A stretch of DNA of 64,000 bases from Luteimonas deserti (GTDB taxonomy: Bacteria > Pseudomonadota > Gammaproteobacteria > Xanthomonadales > Xanthomonadaceae): positions 124,001 through 188,000 of the forward strand of contig NZ_JACCJZ010000017.1 of the NCBI RefSeq assembly GCF_013425765.1. The letters are read 5' to 3'. The notes under the pieces are model-generated. The model was not told the DNA's origin. It was given only the letters and a program-made list of their open reading frames with translations, and did not search any database. The translations under genes and the position numbers were made by a program. Shown here piece by piece: positions 16,220-27,300 of the stretch; position 1 is the stretch's first letter; every line of letters begins with the position of its first letter.

Positions 16220-19216
16220 ATGACGTACGCCCTGCTGCGTTCCCGCTCCACCTCGCGCTCGCTGCTCAGCGTGGCGCTCGCCGGCTGCCTGGCGCTCGCT
16301 GCGCCTGCCGCGCTGGCGCAATCCACCGCCGCCACGATCCGCGGCCAGGTGATGGCGGATTCGGCCCCCGCGGCCGGCGCCCGCGTCACTGCGATCAACA
16401 CGGCCACCGGCCTGAGCCGCAGTGTCACCGTGGGTGCCAACGGCGCCTACAACCTGGCGGGTCTGCCGCCGGGGACCTATCGGATCCAGGTCGAAGCGAA
16501 CGGGCAGAGCAGTTCGCAGAACGTGGTTCTGGCTGTCGGCCAGACCGCGACGCTGAACCTCGGTGTCGGCGGTATGGCCGAAAGCGCGCCCGCGGGTGAG
16601 GCGACGGATCTCGACGCGGTGCGCGTCACCGCCGCGGCGCTGGTGGAGACTCGGACTTCGGAGATTGCGACATACGTGTCGCAACGGCAGATCGAGGCTC
16701 TGCCGCAGAGCTCGCGCAATTTTCTGGCATTCGCCGACACCGTGCCGGGCATGGTGTTCGTGAATTCGCCCAACGGGTCCGAGTCGCAGCTCCGCAGCGG
16801 CGCCCAGGGCGCCAACAACATCAACGTCTTCATCGATGGCGTCGGCCAGAAGAATTACGTTACCCCAGGCGGCATCACCGGCCAGGACGACAGCCGCGGC
16901 AATCCGTTTCCGCAGTCGGCGATCGGCGAGTACAAGGTGATCACGTCGAACTACAAAGCCGAGTACGACCAGATCAGCAGCGCCGCGGTCACCGCTGTGA
17001 CGCGCTCAGGGACGAACGATTTTTCGGGCAGTTTTTTCTGGGACCGCACTTCTGACGAATGGCGCGCGGCCACCCTGCAGGAGCAGGCGGCAGGCGAAAA
17101 ATCGCCTGAGGTCACCGAGCAGTACGGCGCCACCATCGGTGGCCCGATCATCCGGGACGTGCTGCATTTCTTCGTTGCGTACGAAGCCAAGGATTTCGTG
17201 GTTCCGCAGTTCGTCCGCCCTCCGGCGGTGTTCGACGCATCCGGGCTTCCGGGTGACCTGCGATCCTTCTACGGGCCGACGAGCAGCCCCTTCAGACAGG
17301 ACATCTATTTCGCCAAATTGAGCTTCCAGCCAGGTGAGTCCCACCTGGTCGAACTGAGCACACGCGTGCGTGACGAGTCGTCCCTGAGTGGGATCGGCGG
17401 GATCAACACGCCCGGTTTTGGAACCGATCTGATCAACGACGAGACGCGCGTCGACCTACGCTACCAGTTCAGTTCGACGAACTGGCTCAACGATGCGCAC
17501 ATCACCTTCGAAGACACGTCTTACAACCCGGTGCCGATCACGGCGTCTCCTGGGTTCCGTTACACGATCGTCGATCCCAACAATCCGGCGAACCTCACGC
17601 TTGGGGTCCTCAACCTTGGTGGTGGACCCAACTTCCAGGACAAAGGACAGAAGGGTTTGGGGTTCCAGAACGATCTGACCTTCTTCGGTTTCGAAGGTCA
17701 CACCATCAAGATGGGCGTCAAATACAAGGATGTGGAACTGCGCGCATTCCAGCAGTCGCCGCCGTTCCCGCAGTACTTTTTCGACGTCAACGAGAGCCTT
17801 GCCCAGCCGTACCGCATCGAATACACGACGCCGCGTACCGGCCGCCAGCCCTTCGTCCAGTCCGACAATACACAGTTCGGCATCTACATCCAGGACGATT
17901 GGGAGGTCAACGATCGCCTGACTCTCAACCTCGGCCTGCGATGGGATTACGAGAAGAGCCCTTCCTACCTGGATTACCGCGTCAACGACGATCTGGCTGC
18001 CGCGCTGCGGGGCTGGACCAACATCCAGAACACCGATTACGACATCGAGGATTTCATCAGCTCGGGGAGCAACCGCAAGGCGTTCAAGGGTGCCTGGCAG
18101 CCCCGTGTCGGATTCTCCTATGATCTCAATGCCGATCAGCGGCACGTGATCTTCGGTGGAGCGGGTCGCGCCTACGATCGCAATCTGTTCGACATCATGG
18201 CGCGTGAGTTCTACGGCGGTGCTTTTACGACGTACCAATTGAATTTCCCGACCGCACTGCACCCGTGCGCCGGGAACAACTGCCTAAGCTTCGATCCCGC
18301 GCTGCTCACGCCCGAGGGGCTGGCGGCATATGCCGCCGCCAATCCCGTCTCTGGCGGCGAGATCAATCTGATCAACAACGATCTCAAGACGCCCTACTCG
18401 GACCAATTCAGTCTGGGCATGCGCAACGTGGTGACACTCGGCGAGCATGACTGGAACACCTCGGTCACCTTGGCCCACATCCGCAGTCGCGACGGCATCT
18501 ACTTCCGCCTTGGCAACCGGTACCCGGACGGTAGCTTCCATCAGAACCCCGGCGCCACCTACGGTGGCGCGCCGTTCAATCAGCCGATTCCCGGTTACGG
18601 CTCGCTGATCCTTGGGGACAACGGCATCAACTACAACCTCAACTCGCTCCTGGTCTCGGTGGACAAGCCTTTCACCCGGGATTCCGGCTGGGGCATCAAC
18701 CTTGCCTACACCTATAGCGATGCCGAAGAGAACCGACCGGACGCATCGAATGGCGAAACCTACGTCTTCGATTTCCCACGGGTCGGTACGGAGTACTTCA
18801 TCTCCACTGGCATCCCACGTCACCGCCTGGTGCTGTCGGGCATCTACGACCTGGGATGGGACGTGACCTTCAGCAGCAAGCTGGTCCTATCCACCCACCG
18901 TCCGCGCGAGGCCACCAACTGCAACGCCGTGTCGTCACGCGATTTCTGCTTCTACGATCCCTTCATTCCGGACGGCAGCATCGGCTTCAAGCAGTTCGAC
19001 ATGGCCTTGGAGAAGGTCTTCGACACCGGCACTGACCTGTCGTTCCGGGTGCGTGGTGACCTGCTCAACGCGTTCAACTGGCGCAACTACAACCAGTTCG
19101 AGGGCTTTCGTGGCGATCCGGGTGATCCGCAGCGGGAGAATTTCGCCGGCCGCAACGGGAACGAGATCCTCCTGCCGACGCGCACGTTCAAGCTGACCTT
19201 CGGTATCAACTGGTAA
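16220..19216 (+). CDS. TonB-dependent receptor with N-terminal carboxypeptidase-regulatory-like domain
   Basis: 998-residue outer-membrane receptor. It has a signal peptide (residues 1-34, ending AALAQ), then a CarboxypepD-regulatory-like beta-sandwich (about 39-120, with AYNLAGLPPGTYRIQVEA), a plug domain (about 140-270, with the NNINVFIDGVGQ segment) and a large beta barrel ending in the aromatic outer-membrane signature FGINW. This Oar/SusC-like form in xanthomonads imports oligosaccharides. It lies directly after the LacI gene and ahead of the glycosidase and ABC genes, so a gluco-oligosaccharide is the likely cargo. Expression may be by read-through from lacI; no cre-like box was seen in the 289-bp gap. 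A strong terminator follows. Confidence 0.9.
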   Translation: MTYALLRSRSTSRSLLSVALAGCLALAAPAALAQSTAATIRGQVMADSAPAAGARVTAINTATGLSRSVTVGANGAYNLAGLPPGTYRIQVEANGQSSSQNVVLAVGQTATLNLGVGGMAESAPAGEATDLDAVRVTAAALVETRTSEIATYVSQRQIEALPQSSRNFLAFADTVPGMVFVNSPNGSESQLRSGAQGANNINVFIDGVGQKNYVTPGGITGQDDSRGNPFPQSAIGEYKVITSNYKAEYDQISSAAVTAVTRSGTNDFSGSFFWDRTSDEWRAATLQEQAAGEKSPEVTEQYGATIGGPIIRDVLHFFVAYEAKDFVVPQFVRPPAVFDASGLPGDLRSFYGPTSSPFRQDIYFAKLSFQPGESHLVELSTRVRDESSLSGIGGINTPGFGTDLINDETRVDLRYQFSSTNWLNDAHITFEDTSYNPVPITASPGFRYTIVDPNNPANLTLGVLNLGGGPNFQDKGQKGLGFQNDLTFFGFEGHTIKMGVKYKDVELRAFQQSPPFPQYFFDVNESLAQPYRIEYTTPRTGRQPFVQSDNTQFGIYIQDDWEVNDRLTLNLGLRWDYEKSPSYLDYRVNDDLAAALRGWTNIQNTDYDIEDFISSGSNRKAFKGAWQPRVGFSYDLNADQRHVIFGGAGRAYDRNLFDIMAREFYGGAFTTYQLNFPTALHPCAGNNCLSFDPALLTPEGLAAYAAANPVSGGEINLINNDLKTPYSDQFSLGMRNVVTLGEHDWNTSVTLAHIRSRDGIYFRLGNRYPDGSFHQNPGATYGGAPFNQPIPGYGSLILGDNGINYNLNSLLVSVDKPFTRDSGWGINLAYTYSDAEENRPDASNGETYVFDFPRVGTEYFISTGIPRHRLVLSGIYDLGWDVTFSSKLVLSTHRPREATNCNAVSSRDFCFYDPFIPDGSIGFKQFDMALEKVFDTGTDLSFRVRGDLLNAFNWRNYNQFEGFRGDPGDPQRENFAGRNGNEILLPTRTFKLTFGINW

Positions 19217-19222
19217 TTCCTG

Positions 19223-19254
19223 CTGCCGGCCCCCGTACGGGCGCCGGCAGTTTT
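19223..19254 (+). terminator. Rho-independent terminator after the TonB receptor gene
   Basis: Stem CTGCCGGC (19223-19230) with GCCGGCAG (19243-19250), extended inside by CCCGTACGGG, followed by TTTT. It separates the receptor transcript from the glycosidase/ABC operon. Confidence 0.85.
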
Positions 19255-19265
19255 ATACTCGTCCC

Positions 19266-19279
19266 TGAAAACGATTTCA
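19266..19279 (+). promoter_or_regulatory. cre-like LacI operator of the glycosidase/ABC operon
   Basis: TGAAAACGATTTCA is a full match to TGWAAACGNTTWCA. It starts 6 nt after TATACT (19254-19259) and 19 nt before the start codon at 19299. In this position a bound repressor would block transcription start. Confidence 0.72.
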
Positions 19280-19298
19280 CCGCGAGGTCTCCTTCACG

Positions 19299-20945
19299 AT
19301 GCGATCCCGTCTGCGCGTCATCCAGTGTCTGCTTCTGGTCCTGCTGGGCGTGCTGCTGCTCGCCGGATGCGGCCGGCAGCAACCTGTCGAGCCGGAGACG
19401 CCGGCGCCCAAGCCCGGCCCGATCGCGCAGGTGCCCGAGCCCGAGCCGCCAGAGGATCCGGGGCCGCCCGAGCTGCCACCGTTGTTCGCTGACATCGAGC
19501 GGCGCACCTTCCAGTACTTCTGGGATACGACCAATGAAGTGAACGGGTTGACGCCCGACCGCTTTCCGTCCCGGCCGTTCTCGAGCATCGCGGCGGTCGG
19601 CTTCGCGCTGACGGCGTATCCCATCGGCATCGAGCGTGGCTGGGTCAGCCGGACGCAGGCGGTCGACCGTACGTTGACGACGCTGCGCTTCTTCCGCGAT
19701 GTGCGCATGGGTCCGCAGGCCACGGGCACCGGCGGCCATCAGGGTTTCTTCTACCACTTCGTCGACATGAACACCGGCCACCGGTTCGAGCCGTGGGTGG
19801 AGCTGTCGAGCGTCGACACCGGCCTGATGATGATGGGCGTGCTCTTCGCGCAGTCGTACTACGACCGCGAAGACCCGCGCGAGGCCGAGATCCGGACACT
19901 CGCCGACCAGCTCTACCGCAACGTGCGTTGGCCGTTCCTGCAGCAGCGCAAGCCGCTGATCTCGATGGGCTGGTATCCGGAAAGCGGCTTCATCGAGCAC
20001 GACTGGACCGGTTACGACGAAGCGATGCTGGTCTACATCCTGGCGCTGGGTTCTCCGACGCATCCGGTCGAGCCCGATGCGTGGGAGGTGTGGACGCGCA
20101 CCTACGACCGTTCCTGGGGCGTGTTCCGTGGCCAAGAGTACCTGAGTTTCGCACCGCATTTCGGACACCAGTACACCCACGTGTGGGTGGACTTCCGCGG
20201 TATCCGCGACGATTACATGCGTCGCCGCGGCATCGACTACTTCGAGAACAGCCGACGCGCGACCTACGCACAGCGGCAGTATGCGATCGACAACCCCATG
20301 GGCTGGAAGGAGTACGGCGAGAACGTCTGGGGCCTCACCGCCAGCGACGGGCCGCAGCGCACCTCGCAGGATTACAACGGCGAGCAGCGCGAGTTCCGGC
20401 ACTACAGCGCGCGCGGCGCGGGCCTGGACGTGGCGTTCGACGACGGCACGATCGCGCCGACGGCGGCGGTGGCGTCGGTGGCCTTCGCACCGGAGATCGT
20501 GATTCCGGCCACCGAGGAGATGCATCGCCGATACGGCGATTTCCTCTACTCGAGCTACGGCTTCCTCGACGCCTTCAACCCGAGCTTCAACTACGAGGAC
20601 GTCCCGCTCAAGACCGGCCGCCTGATCCCGGGGCGCGGCTGGGTGGCGAGCGACTACATCGCGATCGACCAAGGTCCGATCCTGGCGATGATCGCCAACT
20701 ACCGGAACGGCTTCGTCTGGGAGGTCATGAAGAAGAATCCGCACATCCGGCGCGGCTTGGAACGCGCGGGCTTCACCGGCGGCTGGCTGGCGGGTGAGGA
20801 CGAACCCCGGGATTCCGGTCCGCCGGATGTCGACGCCGCGACGGCGCGCGCGATCGGCATCGCCGAATCGCGCGCCGCGAGCCAGGCGCCGGCGCGGGAC
20901 GCCCCGGAGCGCGCGCGTGCATCGGACCCGGTACCGGTCGAATGA
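19299..20945 (+). CDS. glycoamylase/GH144-like lipoprotein
   Basis: 548-residue periplasmic lipoprotein. The lipobox LLAGC gives Cys24, followed by a Pro/Glu-rich linker to about residue 62. The rest resembles the Glycoamylase domain (GH144-type, (alpha/alpha)6 barrel), with FADIERRTFQYFWDTTN, SSIAAVGFALTAYPIGIERGWV, WVELSSVDTGLMMMG and GWKEYGENVWGLTASDGPQ. Characterised GH144 enzymes are endo-beta-1,2-glucanases; whether this one cuts beta-1,2-glucan is inference. It is the first gene of an operon with the solute-binding protein and two permeases, behind a cre-like operator. Confidence 0.85.
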   Translation: MRSRLRVIQCLLLVLLGVLLLAGCGRQQPVEPETPAPKPGPIAQVPEPEPPEDPGPPELPPLFADIERRTFQYFWDTTNEVNGLTPDRFPSRPFSSIAAVGFALTAYPIGIERGWVSRTQAVDRTLTTLRFFRDVRMGPQATGTGGHQGFFYHFVDMNTGHRFEPWVELSSVDTGLMMMGVLFAQSYYDREDPREAEIRTLADQLYRNVRWPFLQQRKPLISMGWYPESGFIEHDWTGYDEAMLVYILALGSPTHPVEPDAWEVWTRTYDRSWGVFRGQEYLSFAPHFGHQYTHVWVDFRGIRDDYMRRRGIDYFENSRRATYAQRQYAIDNPMGWKEYGENVWGLTASDGPQRTSQDYNGEQREFRHYSARGAGLDVAFDDGTIAPTAAVASVAFAPEIVIPATEEMHRRYGDFLYSSYGFLDAFNPSFNYEDVPLKTGRLIPGRGWVASDYIAIDQGPILAMIANYRNGFVWEVMKKNPHIRRGLERAGFTGGWLAGEDEPRDSGPPDVDAATARAIGIAESRAASQAPARDAPERARASDPVPVE

Positions 20946-20973
20946 TCGACGCCTGCACCGGGCCGCGGGCGGA

Positions 20974-22377
20974 ATGATGCGCGCGGGCATGCTGATCCGT
21001 GCCGGCTGCGGGCTGCTCGCGGTGATGCTGCTCGCCGGCTGCGGGCGTCACGGTGAGGACACGGTGATCCGCTTCTGGGCGATGGGCCGGGAAGCGGAGG
21101 TGGTGGGGGAGCTCGTGCGCGAATTCGAGGACACGCATCCCGGAATCCGCGTCGAGATCCAGCAGATTCCTTGGACATCGGCGCACGAAAAGCTGCTCAC
21201 CGCGTTCGCTGCCGATGCGTTGCCCGACATCTGCCAGCTCGGCAATACCTGGGTGCCAGAATTCGCAGTGCTCGGCGCGCTGGAACCGGTGCAGGCCCGC
21301 GTGGATGCTTCGCAGGTCATCGACGAAGACGACTATTTCCCGGGCATCTGGAACACCAATGTCGTCGACGGCCGCCTGCTCGGCGTGCCCTGGTACGTGG
21401 ATACGCGTCTTCTGTTCTACCGCCGCGACATCCTCACGGCAGCCGGCATCGCCGCGCCGCCTCGAACCTGGGCGGAGTGGGAGACTGCGATGGCCGCGAT
21501 CAAGCAGCACGTCGGGCCGTCGCGCTACGCGGTGATGCTGCCGCTCAACGAATTCGAGCAGTTGCTGTCCTTCGGCTTGCAGCAGCCGGATCCGTTGCTG
21601 CGCGACGACGACGGGCGCGGGAATTTCTCCAGCCCCGGTTTCCGGCGCGCGCTCGGCTTCTACGCCAACATGTTCGAACAGGGCTGGGCGCCGCGGATGT
21701 CCGAGACCCAGATCTCCAATGTCTGGGACGAGTTCGGCCGCGGCTTCTTCTCGTTCTACGTCTCCGGTCCCTGGAACATCCGCGAATTCCGCAACCGAAT
21801 GCCCGCCGCGCTGCAGGACCAGTGGGGGACGGCGCCGTTGCCGGGTCCTGACGGTCCCGGCGCCGGCATCGCGGGCGGGACGTCGCTGGTGATGTTCCGC
21901 GATTCGCCCAACAAGGACGCGAGCTGGAAGCTGATGGAGTTCCTGTCGCGGCCCGACATCCAGCAGCGTTTCCACGCAATGATCGGCAACCTGCCGCCGC
22001 GCCGCAGCACCTGGGACTTTCCGCAACTGCGCGAGGACCCGTATGCGCAGGCGTTCCGCGACCAGCTCGAACGCGTGCAGCCCACGCCGCAGGTGCTCGA
22101 GTGGGAACGCATCGTGCAGGAGATGCGCCTGGCCAGCGAACGCGTGGTCCGTGGCGGCATGTCGCAGGACCAGGCGCTGCGCGAACTCGACGCGCGCGTC
22201 GACACGCTGCTGGAGAAGCGGCGCTGGGTACGCGAGCAGGAACAGGAGGCGGCGTCCGGGGGCGCGCGTGCGAGTGCCCCTGCCGTCCTTCCGCTGTCGC
22301 GGCCTGACGGTTCGGTCGACAACGCCGCGTCGCACGCGGGCACCCGCCCGCAGGGAAGGGCGACCCATGCGCACTAG
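20974..22377 (+). CDS. ABC sugar transporter, solute-binding lipoprotein
   Basis: 467-residue extracellular sugar-binding protein (SBP family 1, MalE/UgpB-like). The lipobox LLAGC gives Cys23. TVIRFWAMGREAEVVGELVREFE opens the mature domain, and FPGIWNTNVVDGRLLGVPWYVDTRLLFYRRD and GIAGGTSLVMFRDSPNKDASWKLMEFL are typical binding-protein segments. The last 40 or so residues are a low-complexity A/S/R tail. ATG 20974 lies 28 nt after the glycosidase stop. The 3' end overlaps the first permease by 11 nt. It delivers the imported sugar to the permease pair downstream. Confidence 0.92.
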   Translation: MMRAGMLIRAGCGLLAVMLLAGCGRHGEDTVIRFWAMGREAEVVGELVREFEDTHPGIRVEIQQIPWTSAHEKLLTAFAADALPDICQLGNTWVPEFAVLGALEPVQARVDASQVIDEDDYFPGIWNTNVVDGRLLGVPWYVDTRLLFYRRDILTAAGIAAPPRTWAEWETAMAAIKQHVGPSRYAVMLPLNEFEQLLSFGLQQPDPLLRDDDGRGNFSSPGFRRALGFYANMFEQGWAPRMSETQISNVWDEFGRGFFSFYVSGPWNIREFRNRMPAALQDQWGTAPLPGPDGPGAGIAGGTSLVMFRDSPNKDASWKLMEFLSRPDIQQRFHAMIGNLPPRRSTWDFPQLREDPYAQAFRDQLERVQPTPQVLEWERIVQEMRLASERVVRGGMSQDQALRELDARVDTLLEKRRWVREQEQEAASGGARASAPAVLPLSRPDGSVDNAASHAGTRPQGRATHAH

Positions 22378-23245
22378 TACCGCCGGCTGGATCTTCGCCG
22401 GCCCCGCACTGATCGTGCTGGGCGTGTTCTTCGCGATTCCGGTCGCGTCGGCGCTGTTGCTCAGCCTGACCGATTTCGACCTCTACGCGCTGGCCGACAT
22501 GTCGAACCTGCGTTTCGTCGCGCTCGGCAATTACGTCGATCTGCTGCGCACGCCGCTGTTCTGGAAATCCCTCGGCAACACCGCGTACTTCGTCGTCATC
22601 GGCGTGCCGCTGTCGATCGCGGTGTCGCTGGGCGCGGCGCTGCTGCTCAACGCCAAGGTCGCGCGCTTCAAGGGCCTGTTCCGCACCGCGCTGTTCGCCC
22701 CGGTGGTGACCACGCTGGTCGCGGTCGCGGTGATCTGGCGCTATCTCTTCCACACCAGCTACGGCCTCGTGAACTGGGCGCTGGGTCACGTCGGCATCGC
22801 GCCGGTGGACTGGCTGGGCGATCCGGCCTGGGCGATGCCGACGATCATCCTGTTCGCGGTGTGGAAGAACTTCGGCTACAACATGGTGATCTTCATCGCC
22901 GGTCTCGCCGCGATTCCCGAAGACCTCTACGAGGCCGCGCGCATCGACGGCGCCTCGCGCTGGCAGCAGTTCCTCCACGTCACGCTGCCGATGCTCGGGC
23001 CGGTGCTGCTGGTGGTCGCGGTGATCACGGTCTCGGGCTACTTCCAGCTGTTCGCCGAGCCCTACGTGATGACCCGCGGCGATCCGCTGCAGAGCACGGT
23101 CAGCGTGCTGTACTTCATGTACGAGGAAGGCTTCATGTGGTGGAACCTCGGCCGCGCGTCGGCGGTGGCGTTCCTGCTGTTCCTGATCATCCTCGGCGTG
23201 ACCACGCTGTTGCTGCGCGCGGGCCGGCGCCGGGAGATGGTATGA
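22367..23245 (+). CDS. ABC sugar transporter permease (MalF/UgpA type)
   Basis: 292-residue inner-membrane permease with six predicted segments. The ATPase-docking EAA loop reads EAARIDGASRWQQFLHVTLP. ATG 22367 lies inside the end of the binding-protein gene, with AGGGAAGGG at 22352-22360 as ribosome site; the upstream open frame is overlap only. It pairs with the next permease, which it overlaps by 3-4 nt (ATGA). Confidence 0.93.
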   Translation: MRTSTAGWIFAGPALIVLGVFFAIPVASALLLSLTDFDLYALADMSNLRFVALGNYVDLLRTPLFWKSLGNTAYFVVIGVPLSIAVSLGAALLLNAKVARFKGLFRTALFAPVVTTLVAVAVIWRYLFHTSYGLVNWALGHVGIAPVDWLGDPAWAMPTIILFAVWKNFGYNMVIFIAGLAAIPEDLYEAARIDGASRWQQFLHVTLPMLGPVLLVVAVITVSGYFQLFAEPYVMTRGDPLQSTVSVLYFMYEEGFMWWNLGRASAVAFLLFLIILGVTTLLLRAGRRREMV

Positions 23246-24096
23246 GCCGGACGGCGTCCTCAGTGCACGAGGTGGGTGCGTCGCGCGGGTCGGCGTGGGC
23301 GGTCAATGGCGCGCTGGGGCTGCTGGCGATCGTCGCGCTCGCACCGCTGGCGTGGATGCTGTCGGTGTCCTTCATGCCGACCGGCGAAGCCAGCGGCTTT
23401 CCGCCGCCGTTGCTGCCGTCCGCGCTGACCTTCGACAACTACCGGCAGCTGTTCGCACGCGCCGGCATGGGCCGGTACTTCGTCAACAGTCTGGTGGTTT
23501 CGGGGGCGATCACCCTGGGCGCGCTGCTGGTCAACACCATGGCCGGCTATGCCTTCGCCAAGCTGCGCTTCCGCGGCCGCGAACGCCTGTTCCAGATCCT
23601 GCTCGGCGCACTGGTGATTCCGGCCCAGGTCGCGATGCTGCCACTGTTCCTGATGATGAAGGGCATGGGCCTGGTCAACAGCTTCGGCGCGGTGATCATC
23701 CCGGCGCTGGCGACGGTATTCGGCATCTTCCTGGTGCGCCAGTACGCGCGCTCGATTCCCGACGAGCTGCTGGAAGCCGCGCGCATCGACGGCGCCGGCG
23801 AGCTGCGGATCTTCTTCCAGATCGTGCTGCCGATGCTCAAGCCCGTGCTGGTGACGCTGACCATCTTCACCTTCATGGCCGCGTGGAACGATTTCATGTG
23901 GCCGCTGATCGTGCTGACCGACCAGAGCAACTACACGCTGCCGGTGGCGATCGCCGCGTTGTCGCGCGAGCACATCCAGGACGTGGAGATGATGATGGCC
24001 AGTGCCGTGGTCACGGTGATTCCGGTGCTGCTGCTGTTCATCGCCTTGCAGCGCTATTACATCCAGGGACTGCTGCTCGGCAGCGTCAAGGGGTGA
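23242..24096 (+). CDS. ABC sugar transporter permease (MalG/UgpE type)
   Basis: 284-residue inner-membrane permease with six segments and EAA loop EAARIDGAGELRIFFQIVLP; C-terminal LLLGSVKG is typical of the MalG/UgpE side. Start ATG 23242 overlaps the previous stop (ATGA). No ATPase gene follows: the energising subunit is probably the UgpC/MsmK-type protein at 34987-36075, which has the same operator. Confidence 0.93.
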   Translation: MSRTASSVHEVGASRGSAWAVNGALGLLAIVALAPLAWMLSVSFMPTGEASGFPPPLLPSALTFDNYRQLFARAGMGRYFVNSLVVSGAITLGALLVNTMAGYAFAKLRFRGRERLFQILLGALVIPAQVAMLPLFLMMKGMGLVNSFGAVIIPALATVFGIFLVRQYARSIPDELLEAARIDGAGELRIFFQIVLPMLKPVLVTLTIFTFMAAWNDFMWPLIVLTDQSNYTLPVAIAALSREHIQDVEMMMASAVVTVIPVLLLFIALQRYYIQGLLLGSVKG

Positions 24097-24305
24097 GGGC
24101 GCCCGCTCATGGATCGGCACGTGGCGCTCGCGATGCCGGACAGGGCGTGCGGAGCGTCCCGCCGCCGAAGATGCCGCGCCATGGAGGGCAATGCAGCGAC
24201 GTCTTGCAGGAGCGCGACCGTTTCTGCTGCCAGGGCACATCGCGTGCAAGCGCGCGCCCACGAGCTTTCGACACGCCGTTCTGAACCACGGAGGCAACGC
24301 ACCGC

Positions 24306-27300
24306 ATGAAGATCCTCGACACCCGCGCCATGCGCGCGCCTGCCGACCCCGACATGATGCGGGCTGCCGATGCCGCCGCGTCGTCCGATCATCTGCGCCT
24401 GTCGCGCATCGCACGCGTCTTCGGCATCGCCGCACTCGCCGCTGCCCTGACCGCCTGCAACATCTCGCCCACGCCGTCGGGTGGCGGCGCGTCGGCGGGC
24501 GAGGGCGTCCGCGTTCTCGATGGCTTCGACGATCCGTCGCTCTGGCAGGTGGTGACCTCGAACCAGGTCAGCGGCGCGCTGCGCACCGTCGACGGTGTCG
24601 ACGGCGCCGCGCTGTGCCTCGACTACGATTTCAACGGTGTCTCGGGCCATGTCGGCATCCAGCGCGAGTTGCCGCTCACGTATCCGGAGAACTTCAGGTT
24701 CGGCTTCCAGTTGCGCGGCGAATCGCCGGCCAACGATCTCCAGTTCAAGCTGGTCGATGCCAGCGGTGACAACGTCTGGTGGGTGAACCGGCCGAAATAC
24801 GACTACCCCGAAGACTGGACCCCGGTGCGCTACCGCACCCGGCACATCGACAAGGCCTGGGGCCCGGATCCCGACAAGACCCTGCGGTCCAGCCAGAAGA
24901 TCGAGTTCACGATCTACAACAACGCCGGCGGCGCGGGCTCGGTGTGTTTCGATACGCTGACGTTCGAGCCACTGCCGGCCGACGACACCTCGCCGCTGAC
25001 GCTCGCGGCGTCGTCGCAGAGCACGCCGGAGGGCGTGGCCCACGCGACCGATGGCAACCCGGAGACCGCATGGACCACCGGTGCCGGCCCACAGACGCTG
25101 GTGCTCGACCTCGGCTCGGTGCGCGAGTTCGGTGGCGTGCGCCTGCAGTGGGGCCAGCGGCGCGAGGCGTCGGCCTATGCGGTCTCGTTGTCCGATGACG
25201 GGCAGACCTGGGACGAGGTGCGCACGGTCGTCGACGGCAACGGCGGTATCGACTGGCTGTCGCTGCCGGAATCGGAAGCGCGCTACATCGGGCTCGCGCT
25301 GCAGGCGGGGCCCGGCGAGGGCTTCGCGCTGGCGGAGGTGGCCGCGCATCCGGTCGCCGTCTCCGAGCATCCCAACGATTTCATCAAGGCGGTCGCTGCC
25401 GACCATCCGCGCGGCCGGTTCCCGCGTGGCTTCAGCGGCGAGCAGCCCTACTGGACGATCCTCGGTCTCGACGGCGGCACCCAGCAGGGCCTGATCGGCG
25501 AGGACGGCGCGATCGAGGTCGCCGCCGGCGGGTTCTCGATCGAACCCTTCGTGCGCGTCGACGACGCGCTGGTGACCTGGGCCGATGTCGAAGCCACGCA
25601 ATCGCTGCAGGACGATTACCTGCCGATTCCCAGTGTCGAGTGGCGCCATGACGCGCTGGCGCTGCGCGTGACCGGTTTCGCCCGCGGCACGCCCGAGACG
25701 TCGCAGCTGGTCGCGCGGTATCGCCTGGAGAACACCGGTGCACAGGCGCGCGACTACACGCTCGCACTCGCGGTGCGACCGCTGCAGGTCAATCCACCGA
25801 GCCAGTTCCTCAACATCATCGGCGGGGTGAGCCCGCTGCGCGCGGTGTCGGTGACCCCGGACCGGGTCAGCGTGGACGGCGCGCCGCGCGTGTTCGCACG
25901 CGAGCCGGCACAGGCCGCGTTCGCGACCACGTTCGACGCCGGCATGGAGATCGAGCACATCGCGGCCGGCCGTGTGCCGGCGACCACCGAGGTCGACGAC
26001 CCGCAGGCCTTCGCGTCGGGTGCGCTGCTCTACAGCGTGCGTCTGGAGCCGGGCCAGTCGCGCGAGTTCGGCCTGCTGGTGCCGATGACCGGCGCCGCGC
26101 CGGTGACGAGCGGGTGGAATCCGCAGGCCTGGCAGGACGCGGTGGCCAGCGAATGGCGCGCGAAGCTGGGCGAGGTCGGCATCGACGTGCCCGAGGCCGG
26201 CAAGGCGCTCGCCGACACGCTGCGCACCTCCCTTGCGCACATGCTGATCTCGCGTATCGGGCCGCGCCTGCAGCCGGGCACGCGGTCGTATGCGCGCAGC
26301 TGGATCCGTGACGGCGCGATGATCTCCGAAGGCCTGCTGCGCATGGGCCGGCCGGAAGTCGTGAAGGAATACGTAGAGTGGTACGCGCCCTACCAGTTCG
26401 ACAACGGCATGGTGCCGTGCTGCGTCGACGATCGCGGCAGCGACCCGGTGCCCGAGAACGACAGCCACGGCGAGCTGATCTTCAACATCGCCGAGTACTG
26501 GCGCTATACCAAGGACGACGCGTTTCTCGCCGCGATGTGGCCGCACGTGCTCGGTGCTTTCGAGTACATGGAAGTACTGCGCGCCAGCGAGCGCACCGAG
26601 GCCAACCGGGCGGTCAACGAAGCCTTCTACGGCATGATGCCCGCGTCGATCAGCCACGAGGGCTATTCGGCCAAGCCGATGCATTCGTACTGGGACAACT
26701 TCTGGGCGCTGCGTGGCTACAAGGACGCGGTCGAGGTCGCCGAGGCGCTGGGCAAGACCGAGGACATCGCGCGCATGATCGCCGCGCGCGACGAGTTCCG
26801 CGTGGACCTCGATGCGTCGCTGCGTGCGGCAGCGCGGATCCACGGCATCGATTTCCTGCCCGGCGCCGCCGAACTCGGGGATTTCGATGCCACATCGACG
26901 ACCATCGCGCTCGCTCCGGGCGGCGAACAGGGCCGTCTGCCCGAGCCGCTGCTGACCAATACCTTCGAGCGCTACTGGCAGAAGTTCGTCGATCGCCGCG
27001 ACGGCCGCGAGCCGTGGAAGGACTACACGCCCTACGAGTGGCGCAACGTGGCGGCGTTCGTGCGTCTGGGCTGGCGCGAGCGCGCCAACGAGGTGCGCGA
27101 GTGGTTTTTCGAGCATCGCGCGCCGCTGGCCTGGAACCAGTGGGGCGAAGTGGTGACACCGACCCCGCGCACGCCGTTCTTCCTCGGCGATCTGCCGCAT
27201 GCCTGGGTGGGCTCGGATTTCGTCCGCTCGGCGCTGGACATGTTCGCCTACGTGCGCGAGGTCGACGACAGCCTCGTGCTGGCGGCCGGTGTGCCGGCCG